The notes: generated from the sequence alone by a model not told the origin. 64,000 nt of DNA from G963422275 sp963422275 (GCA_963422275.1 OY729418.1:4712001-4776000), one strand, 5' to 3'. Counted from the stretch's first letter, positions 28,765 through 38,200 are shown. Program-made: numbers and translations.

Positions 28765-29412
28765 ATGAAATTCTTCGTTGACACTGCCGATATCAAGGAA
28801 ATCTCCGACCTCACGGAAACCGGGTTTGTTGACGGAGTTACAACGAACCCGTCGCTTGTGGCCAAGACCGGAAGAAATTTCCGAGAGCTAGTCGAGGAAA
28901 TATGCCACGAGGTAGCACCTTGTCCGGTAAGTGCGGAAGTTGTGTCTATCGAAGCGGATGCAATGGTCGCGGAGGGGCAAGATCTCAGCGAAATCGCCAA
29001 CAATGTCGCTGTCAAGGTACCATTGACCTGGGACGGCCTGAAAGCATGCAGGCGTCTCTCGGACGGAGGCATCATGGTTAATGTCACATTGTGCTTCAGT
29101 GCTGCCCAGGCACTGCTGGCGGCTAAAGCCGGTGCCGCATTCATCAGTCCATTCGTGGGACGGCTTGACGATTTGGGTCAAGAGGGAATGGACCTGATCG
29201 AAGAAATCAGGGCAATCTATGACAATTACTCATACGACACAGAGATCCTAGCCGCGTCGATCCGGTCCCCGCTCCATGTCACCCAAGCTGCGCTCGCAGG
29301 TGCGGATGTGGCAACAGTGCCTCCTGCCGTGCTCAAGAGACTCGCTGCGCACCCGTTGACCGACAAGGGACTGAAGGCCTTTCTGGACGACTGGAAATTG
29401 GCCCAAAACTGA
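28765..29412 (+). CDS. fsa: transaldolase-type fructose-6-phosphate aldolase
   Basis: Small transaldolase of 215 residues (transaldolase subfamily 3B). MKFFVDTADIKEI, then VDGVTTNPSLVAKTG, the Schiff-base lysine in NVAVKVPLTWDG (near residue 86), and GAAFISPFVGRLDD are diagnostic. Either fructose-6-phosphate aldolase or true transaldolase activity is possible; sequence alone does not decide. The start MKFFVDT at 28765 is standard; the upstream frame to 28735 is disregarded. It heads a row (fsa, DUF484-like, xerC) that I associate with alphaproteobacteria. Confidence 0.9.
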   Translation: MKFFVDTADIKEISDLTETGFVDGVTTNPSLVAKTGRNFRELVEEICHEVAPCPVSAEVVSIEADAMVAEGQDLSEIANNVAVKVPLTWDGLKACRRLSDGGIMVNVTLCFSAAQALLAAKAGAAFISPFVGRLDDLGQEGMDLIEEIRAIYDNYSYDTEILAASIRSPLHVTQAALAGADVATVPPAVLKRLAAHPLTDKGLKAFLDDWKLAQN

Positions 29413-29447
29413 ATCTTTCCGGTATTTGCTGGCGACGAAAACCTGAG

Positions 29448-29852
29448 ATGAGCGAAGCAAGCTCGATGGAGTTCGGTGACAATTGCGTCGGCATGAGAAG
29501 AATCGCACTAAAGACCTTCGACGTACGCCTGCAGGAGACGAGAATCTCGATCTCGAGGTTGGAGCGGCACCGCACGAGAACACGATTGACAACCGTTGGC
29601 GAAAAGTTTCTCTTCCAGAAAACAGCTGGGTCCGTCTCCATCACATCGAGAGCGGGGACCGCGGCTTGTGGACATTGGTACGGCGATTCGCTCAAGCCCC
29701 TCGCAGGCAAGGATTTTGACAGCAGGAACTGACTATAGATGCTCGTCATTGGCACGATAGACCGTAACCAGTCTCGATCGGTCATGGAGGCAGACTTGCT
29801 GCCGCTCGTCAGAGATGACGTTTGCTTGCATTGTCAAAAGCAGATCGGATGA
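29448..29852 (+). pseudogene. possible decayed DUF484-like gene
   Basis: This lies where related genomes carry a DUF484 gene between fsa and xerC. The first frame (MSEASSMEFG...) has a helical stretch MRRIALKTFDVRLQETRISI that could be the DUF484 N-terminal helix. A different frame near the end reads MLVIGTIDRNQSRSVMEADLL and stops in an ATGA overlap with the xerC start, as an intact operon gene would. Expected length is over 200 residues, but only about 135 codons are present in mixed frames. The identification is tentative. Confidence 0.3.
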
Positions 29853-30768
29853 GCGAGTCAGAAAGCAGTTTCGCTGAGTTGCTTCAGTCATGGATCGAGA
29901 GCCGAGAAGCGGTTTCCGGGGTCTCGCAAAGCACGGTCCGCTCATACCGCCGCGATGTCGCTGGATTTCTTGGCTTCCTCATCGAATACCGGGGCGAGGC
30001 CTTGGATATCGAGGTGATCAAGGACGTGGGCCTTCGCGACATGCGTGCCTGGATGGCTCGGGAGCGCGGCCGCGGCATCTCGCCGCGCTCGCTTGCGAGG
30101 GAGCTTTCGGCCGTCAAGAACTTCTACAGATGGCTTGCGATCAGGGAAGGAATCGAGCCGACGGCCGTACTTTCGGTCAGAGTGCCGAGGTTTCAAAAAA
30201 GCCTCCCGCGCCCCCTGTCGGTCGAGGCGGCTCACGAGGTTATCGGTTTCGTCGGCAAATCCGAAGGCGAGAGATGGGTCGCGGCGCGAGACATGGCGGT
30301 GATTTCGCTGCTTTACGGATGCGGTCTGAGAATTTCGGAGGCGCTTGGGCTTAGGCGGTCCGACGCTCCCCTTGCAGACGTGATCAAGATCTGCGGGAAG
30401 GGTGGCAAAGAGCGAATCGTCCCTGTCATATCAGTCGTTCGAAACGCGGTGGACAGCTATCTCGATCTGTGTCCTTTTTCTCTAGGTCCCGGGTCTTCGC
30501 TGTTCGTTGGGAAGCGCGGCGGAGCCTTGAACCAGAGAATAGTGCGAAGAGTCATGGAGAACGCAAGGTCTGGCCTCGGTCTTCAAGCTCAGCCACCCCG
30601 CATGCACTCAGGCATTCATTCGCTACACATCTGCTAGAGGCGAGCGGTGATCTTCGAGCGATTCAAGAATTGTTGGGGCATTCCTCGCTTTCGACTACTC
30701 AGAACTATACGGCGGTTGAGCAGACCCAACTGATAGACATGTACAATCGCGCGCATCCGCGCGCGTAG
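29849..30768 (+). pseudogene. xerC: tyrosine recombinase XerC, single-base frameshift
   Basis: Chromosome-dimer resolution recombinase. The frame from MSESESSFAELL runs through the SAM-like N-domain and the catalytic arginine (YGCGLRISEALGL) and lysine (KGGKERIVPV). It then goes out of frame near 30585-30600 and stops at 30637. The continuation lies one base back: ATPHALRHSFATHLLEAS, then ELLGHSSLSTTQNYT. That supplies the HxxR, His and Tyr of the R-K-H-R-H-Y set. Restoring one base gives a complete protein of about 305 residues. No slippery heptamer is visible, so this is an indel: a real mutation or a sequencing error. Confidence 0.85.
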
Positions 30769-30779
30769 AGCCTCACACA

Positions 30780-31470
30780 AATACCACCGCGAAAGCAGGC
30801 ATTTCGTTCTGCATTGCGATTTCCAGAGCTGATTAAGCGCCTGGCGGTCGCTGATTGATAACTGCAGAGCCTTCCGGCCCGCGGTTTTGACGCCCAAAGG
30901 CGTGATTTCAGGTCCCGATGCGCCGCATCGAGCAGGTTCGGGACAGACTCTGACCCTCAGGCAGCAGCAAGCTCGATCCAGCCAACGGTTCCAGGACAGG
31001 GGAGGTCCCCGGGCCACCCGGAACATGATCCCCGACTGGATGCCCGCTTCGGCCAGGCCGGCGCGGTTGGCCGCGCTCGACAGCCTCTCGCTGGCAGGGT
31101 GCCAGAACCCGCTCGACAAAGCCTTCCCCATCGGTGTGCACGAACTCTTGCAGCCAAAGTGGAAGCGACCGCCCTTCTTCAGCTAGCGGGCACCCGGGGT
31201 CCGCCAAGAAACGCTCAGACACCGAAACCGCAGTTGCCTCCCCTCGGCGCGACCGCCACATCGGCAACCGTCGCCAGACGTTGCCAGTCCATCAAGGCGT
31301 TGACCTTTTGCAGTGTGCTGTCGGGACCACGCGCTCGATGATCGCTGTCATGAAGAAATCCATCGGTTTCTCCCTCGATCGAACGTCATGACAAGCGCTT
31401 GCAGTCGTTTCAGCACGACATTTCCATGACTGGAAGAGCATTTCAAAACAGTCTTGGGACTGCAACAATA
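30780..31470 (-). mobile_element. degenerate IS5-subgroup transposase relic
   Basis: On the minus strand the start MDFFMTAIIERVVP (about 31350) is followed by out-of-frame pieces of the DDE region: EFVHTDGEGFVERVLAP (about 31150), and ANRAGLAEAGIQSGIMFR with ARGPPLSWNR (about 31000). These are the order and wording of IS5-subgroup transposases. The segment between the N terminus and the DDE region is deleted. Its first 150 bp match 23640-23780. It begins right after xerC, which may be linked to that gene's decay. The 240 bp from 31471 to puuD hold nothing I recognise. Confidence 0.65.
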
Positions 31471-31711
31471 GTGCCACCATCATCGTTAGATGGCAGGATG
31501 ACAACTCCGATTTCAGCTCACGATGCAAGGGTCGGCGACAGGTGCAGCTCCTCGCTCACCGGCTCTCGAACTAAATGCGCTGGGTGCCTACGGCATCAAG
31601 CCCTGGACCGAGGGCGACATTAACCAAGTCCATTCGATGTCCCATGAACGGAAAAACATGTTCATGAAACATCATGAATCATGCCGCATGCGCCTGTTTG
31701 GCCGGTGGCCA

Positions 31712-32980
31712 TTACTCGAACGGACTTCTGGATGCCAAGCTCCATCTCCGATGGTTGGACACCTCCCGATACCAGTGCGCAATGATCGCCCGTTCGCTAT
31801 CGGTCATGAATGACACATTGGCCGGTGGCATTGCATCGCTGACACCGGACTGAATGTAGATCGATCCGGCCAGGCGGGCGATGTCGCGGTCGGTTTCAAG
31901 CACGACGCCTTTCGGCGGCCAATACATTCCATTCCAAATTGGGTCCTTGGCATGGCAAGCGACACAGCGGATGGCGATGATGTCTCGAACGCTTTCAAAC
32001 TCGGGGTGCCCGACCAGTGCCAGTTCGGCTTCGGTCACTCGAACCGCCGCCTTCGAGTCGTCATCCCTAAACATGGGCGCGACGGACAGCCACATCAGCA
32101 CAATGAAGATTACAACGGTAACTGCCCATGTCCAGTGAGGGTTGCCCGACCGGGCATGAAGGGAATTGAAATAGTGCCGGATGGTGACCCCCATCAAAAA
32201 CACCAGCGACGCGATCACCCAACTGAACTCGGTCGCGAACGACAGCGGATAGTGGTTTGACAGCATCAGGAAGATCACCGGCAGGGTCAGGTAGTTGTTG
32301 TGAGTGGATCGGAGCTTGGCGATCTTTCCGTATTTCGCGTCTGGCACTCTGCCCGCTTTCAGGTCCGCGACGACGATCTTCTGGTTGGGAATGATTATTG
32401 CGAACACATTCGCCGTCATTATCGTTGCGGTGAACGCACCAAGATGCAGCAGTGCGGCCCGACCGGTGAAGATCTGACTGTAGCCCCAGGAGGAGGCCAC
32501 AATCAGGATGAACAGCAAGAGCATGAGTACGGTTGGGCGGTTCCCGACAGGACTTCTGCACAGAACGTCGTAGACAAGCCAGCCCACTGCGAGGGAGCCT
32601 CCGGAAATCAGGATGCCCTGCCAGATTTCCAAATCGGCCTTCGACCTGTCGATAAGGTACAGCTCGGCGCCAACCCAGTACATGATCATCAGGAGTGCTG
32701 CGCCGCTGATCCAAGTTGCGTAGCTTTCCCACTTGAACCAGGTCAGTTGCTCAGGGAGGCGCTCCGGCGCGACGAGGTACTTCTGAATGTGGTAGAACCC
32801 GCCGCCATGCACCTGCCATTCCTCCCCGCTTGCGCCTTCAGGGAGATCGGGCGCCTTGCGAAGTCCAAGGTCCAAGGCTATGAAGTAGAACGAAGAACCA
32901 ATCCAGGCGATCGCTGTTATCACGTGCAGCCACCTGACACCGAACTCGGCCCAACTCCAGATTATGGCGAATTCCAGCAT
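31712..32980 (-). CDS. puuD: PuuD-type membrane urate hydroxylase with cytochrome c domain
   Basis: Oxidises urate to 5-hydroxyisourate at the membrane, passing electrons to the respiratory chain rather than to O2. The 422 residues contain about eight membrane helices. The N-terminal region holds WAEFGVRWLHVITAIAWIGSS and the HxxxxHN-type RSTHNNYLTLPV. A C-terminal periplasmic cytochrome c domain has the CVACH haem site (near residue 350) and a distal methionine in SDAMPPANVS. This architecture is specific to PuuD. The next enzyme of the pathway, UraH, is encoded 130 bp upstream on the same strand. Confidence 0.92.
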   Translation of the reverse strand: MLEFAIIWSWAEFGVRWLHVITAIAWIGSSFYFIALDLGLRKAPDLPEGASGEEWQVHGGGFYHIQKYLVAPERLPEQLTWFKWESYATWISGAALLMIMYWVGAELYLIDRSKADLEIWQGILISGGSLAVGWLVYDVLCRSPVGNRPTVLMLLLFILIVASSWGYSQIFTGRAALLHLGAFTATIMTANVFAIIIPNQKIVVADLKAGRVPDAKYGKIAKLRSTHNNYLTLPVIFLMLSNHYPLSFATEFSWVIASLVFLMGVTIRHYFNSLHARSGNPHWTWAVTVVIFIVLMWLSVAPMFRDDDSKAAVRVTEAELALVGHPEFESVRDIIAIRCVACHAKDPIWNGMYWPPKGVVLETDRDIARLAGSIYIQSGVSDAMPPANVSFMTDSERAIIAHWYREVSNHRRWSLASRSPFE

Positions 32981-33109
32981 TAGGCCGTCAATTGAAGTGG
33001 GGCCAGCGCGCTAACCACAACTTCTTGCCACCTGCCGGTCAAGGTTGTCACAGCCAAGCATCGCATGCAGTTCCAAGTCCTTGCTTCCAAGCGAAAGCGC
33101 GCCTCTCCG

Positions 33110-33463
33110 TCAACTGCCGCGATAAGTGGAATAACCGTACGGCGAGAGAAGAAGTGGCACATGATAATGATCGTCCAACGACATCTCGAAGCGAACGGGA
33201 ACCAAGTCAAGAAACCGGGAAGAGTCGGCGGCGAGGCCGCGGGCAGCCTGATATTCGCCCACGCGGAACAGCAACTCGTAGGTTCCAGTGGAGAACTCCT
33301 CCTCAGGAAGGATTGGCCCGGCTGTTCTTCCGTCTCTGTTGGTAACCAACATCCGCAGACGCGTGCGGCTTGTTCCCTCGATCCTGTAGAGATCGATCTT
33401 CAATCCTTCGGCAGGCCGTCCCCGAGCAGTGTCCAGAACGTGCGTCGTCAAGTATCCGGCCAT
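33110..33463 (-). CDS. uraH: 5-hydroxyisourate hydrolase (transthyretin-like)
   Basis: Hydrolyses 5-hydroxyisourate, the product of PuuD, toward allantoin. The 117 residues carry the two signature ends of the family: MAGYLTTHVLDTARGRPAEG at the start and YHVPLLLSPYGYSTYRGS at the end. The active-site His, Arg and His are all present. There is no signal peptide, so it is cytosolic. Co-directional with puuD. The third enzyme (OHCU decarboxylase) is not in this window. Confidence 0.95.
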   Translation of the reverse strand: MAGYLTTHVLDTARGRPAEGLKIDLYRIEGTSRTRLRMLVTNRDGRTAGPILPEEEFSTGTYELLFRVGEYQAARGLAADSSRFLDLVPVRFEMSLDDHYHVPLLLSPYGYSTYRGS

Positions 33464-33543
33464 GCACCCCTCACCAGCCAGCCAGTTTGCTTCGCTCTGG
33501 CATCGGTCCCGGCGGCGAAATGCTGCGTGTCTGCATTTCCGGT

Positions 33544-35823
33544 TTAGCCATAACTCGCAACGGATGTACCCGCGAGCGCCGCGATATTGAGTAAGCCGCG
33601 TGCTGTAACGGCAGGTGTCACAATATGCGCCCGGTTGCCCATTCCCATGAGAATCGGCCCCACCTCGATCCCAGAGGAAACGCTCTTCAGCAGATTGCGG
33701 GCCGCCCCTGCGCCGACCGTGTTCGAGTAGACTAATGTATTGGCCTTGCCCGTTAACCTGGATCCCGGGAAAAGGCGCTCGCGCAGGTCGGGAATGAGTG
33801 CCGTGTCGGTATTCATTTCTCCTTCGTATTCGAAATCGTGGCCGAAAGCATCCAGTTTGGAAAACACGCTGCGCATTACCCTGCCGGAACTGCTGTCAAG
33901 ATTTCCGAACTGCGAGTCCGAGCACAACGCGATCTTGGGAACGATTCCAAACCTGCGCACATGCCGGGCTGCCGCGACCACAGTTTCCGTTATCTGCTCT
34001 GGGGTCGGGTCCGTGTGCACATGTGTGTCGGCGATGAACATTGTCCCGGAATCGAGAATTATAACAGACAATGCCCCGATTGGATGCAATTCAACTGTCG
34101 AGAGTATCTGCCGCACATAGTTCAGATGCCAAAGATATTGACCAAACGTTCCGCAGATCATGCTGTCCGCTTCCCCGCGATGAACCATAATGGCAGCAAT
34201 AGCGGTTGTGTTGGTTCGAAGAACTGCCTTCGCCAAATCGGGTGAGACACCTTTCCTGTGCATCAATCCGTGGTAACTCTCCCAGTAATCTCGGAACCGC
34301 GGATCATCCTCCGGGTTTACTAGTTCGAAGTCCTTGTTTGGCTCAATAGCGAGTCCGGTGCGCTCGAGGCGTGATCTGACGACCTCTGGACGGCCTATCA
34401 GTATAGGAGCATCACCGGTTTCCTCCAGCATGGCCTGAGCGGCATGCAGGATCCGTTCGTCTTCACCCTCGGCGAACACGATGCGGCGGGCAACCATCTT
34501 GGCGGCATCGAACACGGGCCTCATCGTGAAAGATGACTTGAAGACCTGCTCTTCAAGCTTGATCCTGTATTGATCCAGATCGACCGATCTCGTTGCAACG
34601 CCCGATTCCATTGCAGCCGCGGCAACCGCGCAAGCCACATGAGGCAAGAGGCGCGGATCGAATGGCTTCGGAATCAAGTAACTCGGTCCAAATGTAAGCT
34701 TTTCCCCTTGGTATGCTTGGCCGACCTCTGCCGAAGTCGTGGTCCGGGCAATCCCCGCAATCGCCTCGGCGCACGCCAGCTTCATGGGGTCGTTGATTTC
34801 AGTTGCCCCGACATCCATCGCGCCGCGGAAAATGAACGGGAAGCACAGCACGTTGTTGACCTGGTTTGGAAAGTCCGATCGCCCAGTTGCAACCAGCGCG
34901 TCTGGAACCGCATTCATGGCATCCTCCGGCATTATCTCCGGGACCGGGTTGGCCAGCGCAAAGATGATCGGTGTGTCGGCCATCTTCTTGACCATGTCGC
35001 CCGTGAGCAGATTAGGACCGGAAACCCCCAGAAACAGGTCCGCCCCTTCAATTGCCTCGTCAATCGTTGCCATCGATGTGTCTTGGGCGAACTCCACCTT
35101 CTCGGTCGAGAGAGAGTCCCTATCCCTGCGAACAATGCCTTTGCTGTCGCACATCAGGATATTCTCGCGCTTGACGCCCATCGTGATAAGCATCTTGAGG
35201 CAGGCAATCCCCGCGGCACCCGCTCCCAGCGCCACAACCCTGATATTCGCCGCTCGCTTCCCCGCAACCTGCAATGCATTCGTTGCGGCCGCGGCTACCA
35301 CTATCGCCGTTCCATGCTGGTCGTCATGAAACACCGGAATGTTCATGCGTTCCCGGCACAGCCGTTCAACGAGAAAGCAGTCTGGAGCCTTGATGTCCTC
35401 CAAGTTCACCGCACCGAAAGTCGGCTCGAGCTTGATGACGATTTCGGCGAGCTTCTCCGGGTCCGGTTCATCGACCTCGATGTCGAAGCAATTGATGTTC
35501 GCGAATTTCTTGAACAGAACCGCCTTGCCCTCCATTACCGGCTTCGCCGCTTGGGCGCCGATGTTCCCGAGACCGAGAACTGCAGTTCCATTTGAGACAA
35601 CCGCGACAAGGTTGGACTTCCCGGTGTAACGGGCGGCGTCCATTGAGTTCGCCTTGATCTCGATGCAAGCTTCCGCCACACCCGGAGAGTAGGCGCGCGC
35701 AAGATCCCTTGCAGTTGTCATCGGCTTTGTAGCCCGGATCTCAAGCTTCCCGGGCTTGGGGAACTCGTGATAGTCCAGCGCCTGCTGCCTAAGGGTTTGA
35801 ATGCGCGGATCCACCTGCGACAT
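33544..35823 (-). CDS. maeB: NADP-type malic enzyme with phosphotransacetylase-like domain
   Basis: Decarboxylates malate to pyruvate. Residues 1-430 are the malic-enzyme part (YSPGVAEACIEI; VVSNGTAVLGLGNIG; FHDDQHGTAIVVAAA; the dinucleotide loop VALGAGAAGIACLK). Residues 440-759 are a phosphate-acetyltransferase-like domain (VFAEGEDERILHAAQ; SDSQFGNLDSS; VGPILMGMGNRAHIV), usually regulatory. I use the ATG at 35823 (MSQVDPRIQ); the frame opens 15 nt earlier. Length of 759 is typical. Two direct repeats upstream (35876-35908) may be a control site. Confidence 0.94.
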   Translation of the reverse strand: MSQVDPRIQTLRQQALDYHEFPKPGKLEIRATKPMTTARDLARAYSPGVAEACIEIKANSMDAARYTGKSNLVAVVSNGTAVLGLGNIGAQAAKPVMEGKAVLFKKFANINCFDIEVDEPDPEKLAEIVIKLEPTFGAVNLEDIKAPDCFLVERLCRERMNIPVFHDDQHGTAIVVAAAATNALQVAGKRAANIRVVALGAGAAGIACLKMLITMGVKRENILMCDSKGIVRRDRDSLSTEKVEFAQDTSMATIDEAIEGADLFLGVSGPNLLTGDMVKKMADTPIIFALANPVPEIMPEDAMNAVPDALVATGRSDFPNQVNNVLCFPFIFRGAMDVGATEINDPMKLACAEAIAGIARTTTSAEVGQAYQGEKLTFGPSYLIPKPFDPRLLPHVACAVAAAAMESGVATRSVDLDQYRIKLEEQVFKSSFTMRPVFDAAKMVARRIVFAEGEDERILHAAQAMLEETGDAPILIGRPEVVRSRLERTGLAIEPNKDFELVNPEDDPRFRDYWESYHGLMHRKGVSPDLAKAVLRTNTTAIAAIMVHRGEADSMICGTFGQYLWHLNYVRQILSTVELHPIGALSVIILDSGTMFIADTHVHTDPTPEQITETVVAAARHVRRFGIVPKIALCSDSQFGNLDSSSGRVMRSVFSKLDAFGHDFEYEGEMNTDTALIPDLRERLFPGSRLTGKANTLVYSNTVGAGAARNLLKSVSSGIEVGPILMGMGNRAHIVTPAVTARGLLNIAALAGTSVASYG

Positions 35824-36183
35824 GTGCCAATCTCCCAAAGATGTGTTCTTGTGGAATTGAGAGGATCGCTTGCCTCAATACCTGTTGCAAGAACTGGCAA
35901 TACCTGTTCAGCGCTTGAAATTACAGGAAAAAATTCGCTCCCGATTGTACATCACAGTCGAATTGTCAGAGCGAAGCCTAGCATCTTTGCAAGCTCGCCC
36001 GGTCCGGGGGCAAATTTTGTGTGAAAAATGTCGAAACCTCGATGCTCCCGCTTTCACGGCCAGCAACATTTCCGCATTTTGCAGGCGTCCGGGGATGCAG
36101 CCAGCGAAAAACCCTGCTTCATGATCCCTAAAATGTGCAACCGCTTTCACTCTTCCCAACCAATGCAATGCAATCCGAGCGCA
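35824..36183. other. maeB upstream region with 11-bp direct repeat
   Basis: CAATACCTGTT occurs exactly twice, at 35876-35886 and 35898-35908. The copies start 22 bp apart (two helical turns), 53 bp upstream of the maeB start. This spacing suits a dimeric regulator. The rest of the 360 bp shows no gene. Confidence 0.4.
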
Positions 36184-37140
36184 CTACCGCAGGTTCCAAG
36201 GAAGATTGTCCAGATCCGAATTGCCTCCGGTCACAATGACACCTACGCTCTTGCCAACGAACGTTTCACGATATTTCAATACGGCCGCGAGCGCGACCGC
36301 GCTGCTCGGCTCAGCCGTAACTTTCATTCGCTGCCACATGGACTTCATCGCGTCGACAATTTCTGTTTCGCCGACGGTCAGCACATCCCGGACATGCCGA
36401 GACACGAAATGCCAAGTCATTTCCATCAACGGCGCACGGAGCCCGTCCGCAATCGTCCCGGACGAGTCAACCGAAACCAGGCGCCCGGCTCTCAGGCTGC
36501 GGCAGGCATCGTCGGCCAGCTCCGGCTCCGCTGCAAAGACCTCGACGCGTGTGGCGTTTTCCCGCGAAGCCAGGCAGGTCCCCGCGATCAAGCCGCCGCC
36601 GCCTATGGGGGCAATGACCGTGTCCAGGTCTGGGACCTGTTCCAAGAATTCAATCGCGCACGTTGCCTGCCCGGCGATTACGCGGGCATCGTTGTAGGGA
36701 TGAACCAGTTCCCCACCGGAATTGGCAGCGAGTTCCCGGGCAGTCTCTTCCCGTGCCGACGCGCTGGGTTCGCACTCGAAGATCCGGCCTCCGTAGTGCC
36801 GTACTGCCTCTCTCTTGGCCCGGACAGCGTTGTCAGGCATCACGACGGTCGCCGGGATGCCTCTTCGGGCTGCGGCATACGCCAAAGACGCACCATGATT
36901 TCCGGATGAGTGAGTCACCACGCCTCGGGCGGCCGACGCGCCGGAGAGGCCGAAGACGGCATTTGCCGCCCCTCGCGTCTTGAAAGCGCCAGCCTTCTGG
37001 AAGTTCTCGCACTTGAAGAACAGTTCGGCACCGACAACTCCGTTCAGGTACTGCGACGTGAGAACGGGTGTTAGGTGAATCCAAGAGTCGATTCGGCGCC
37101 GCGCTTCCAGCGCGTTTTCAAATGTCGGTATGTTCACCAT
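36184..37140 (-). CDS. PLP-dependent threonine/serine dehydratase-like enzyme
   Basis: Fold-type II PLP enzyme of 318 residues, related to catabolic threonine dehydratase, serine racemase and 3-hydroxyaspartate ammonia-lyase. The PLP lysine is in FQKAGAFKTRGAAN (near residue 53), the substrate loop is SSGNHGASLA (near 80), and the phosphate loop is IGGGGLIAG (near 182). There is no C-terminal ACT domain, so it is not a feedback-regulated biosynthetic IlvA. I use the start MVNIPTFENA at 37140. Sequence does not separate the three activities with confidence. Confidence 0.8.
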   Translation of the reverse strand: MVNIPTFENALEARRRIDSWIHLTPVLTSQYLNGVVGAELFFKCENFQKAGAFKTRGAANAVFGLSGASAARGVVTHSSGNHGASLAYAAARRGIPATVVMPDNAVRAKREAVRHYGGRIFECEPSASAREETARELAANSGGELVHPYNDARVIAGQATCAIEFLEQVPDLDTVIAPIGGGGLIAGTCLASRENATRVEVFAAEPELADDACRSLRAGRLVSVDSSGTIADGLRAPLMEMTWHFVSRHVRDVLTVGETEIVDAMKSMWQRMKVTAEPSSAVALAAVLKYRETFVGKSVGVIVTGGNSDLDNLPWNLR

Positions 37141-37800
37141 GCTGAATTCCAAGCCTCGCATGAAATCGAATTTGATTCATTTGCACACCCGCTCCCATAT
37201 CGAAAATGCTTCTGCAAGTCACGGCATGGTGCAATGCGTCCGAGCGGACGATCCAATTCCGCATGCTTTCCGGATTGTCTGGCCGAGCAATTTGCGAAAA
37301 CACAAGGCACAGCCCATGAACATTCTTCAAGTGGTTGGATTCACCTGCAGGGCGACGACGTTTTGCTCAAGGCGTCGTACAGCATCAGGCAGTGCCACGG
37401 CCACTTCGGATACCCGATTGGGGACTGTGCAAAATCCTGTTCCCTCTATGCTTGGGCATATTCCTGAGGGCATTTTCGATAATGCTCTTGGTGATGTACG
37501 GCACTCTTGCATCCATCCCGTTTGAGGCCTCTGCCCTCTCGGCAATTGCCACTCGATCATGTGTTCCGGACGTTGATAGGCATGTCGTACATCTCAATGC
37601 TGTCGATGGAAGTCACAATTAACCTGTTTGTCCACCCCATGACCAGAGACGCGAGGCCAACGCTTGGGTTTCGCATTGCAGGTCGCAAGGTTCTCGAAAC
37701 TTCGATCTAGCGAATTTCCTGCATTTCGTGCCGAAATATCGCCATAATTACAATGGGTTACAAGGTAATAGGATTCCCGCTGGTTCTTTCCAGCCAACAA
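37141..37800. other. 660-bp gene-free junction before the island
   Basis: No frame here has a recognisable product. The base composition is like the core sequence to the left. GC content climbs from about 37800 onward, which I take as the approximate left edge of the island. No tRNA gene or clear attachment repeat was found. Confidence 0.5.
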
Positions 37801-37962
37801 TCAACACCATTGCAACACCGCGACCCGATCGCAGTTCCGGGGGTTGTTGGCGCTCTCTGGCGGCGTCCGGCGTCTCCTGTCGGCTTCCAGATACGCCGCC
37901 ATGTCCTCCGCCGTGCGAAGGTGTTCGGCCACGTCGCAGGGTGAAGTCGCGGTTCTGGTCAT
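37801..37962 (-). pseudogene. truncated HigA-like addiction-module antitoxin
   Basis: A 53-residue frame starts MTRTATSPCDVAEHLRTAED then MAAYLEAD. This is the N terminus of the 'putative addiction module antidote' family, which is normally about 95-100 residues with an HTH domain. Here it leaves the family after residue 30 and ends without the HTH. Its ATG is 9 nt downstream of the toxin remnant's stop, the usual toxin-first order of this TA type. Confidence 0.6.
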
Positions 37963-37971
37963 GTCGCCCAC

Positions 37972-38200
37972 CTACAGGTTTCGTGCGAGGCGCATGGCCG
38001 TCGCGATGTCGTCGTCCCGGGAACGCTTGTCCCCGCCGGCCAGCAGGACGACGACCGTGCGGCCCTGCTGCTTGTAGTACACCCGGTAGCCCGGTCCGCA
38101 GTCGATCCGCAGTTCCGATACGCCTTCGCCGACGGGTCTGACGTCTCCGGGGTTGCCGGCAGGCGAAGCGCGTCACCGCCACGCTGAAGGCGGTGAGGGA
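37972..38200 (-). pseudogene. frameshifted HigB/RelE-like toxin remnant
   Basis: The last 65 or so codons on the minus strand read AGNPGDVRPVGEGVSELRID, then GPGYRVYYKQQGRTVVVLLA and GGDKRSRDDDIATAMRLARN. These are the C-terminal part of the 'addiction module killer' (HigB-like, RelE/ParE superfamily) mRNA interferase. Upstream of AGNPGD the frame shifts (one-base difference near 38160) and the first third cannot be recognised. With the truncated antitoxin next door this is a dead TA module. Confidence 0.65.

Noticed and set aside
30580..30605. Programmed -1 frameshift in xerC
   Set aside because: No slippery heptamer or downstream stimulatory structure seen, and Xer recombinases are not known to use one.
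37141..37800. tRNA gene as integration site of the island
   Set aside because: No cloverleaf or T-loop consensus was found at either island edge.
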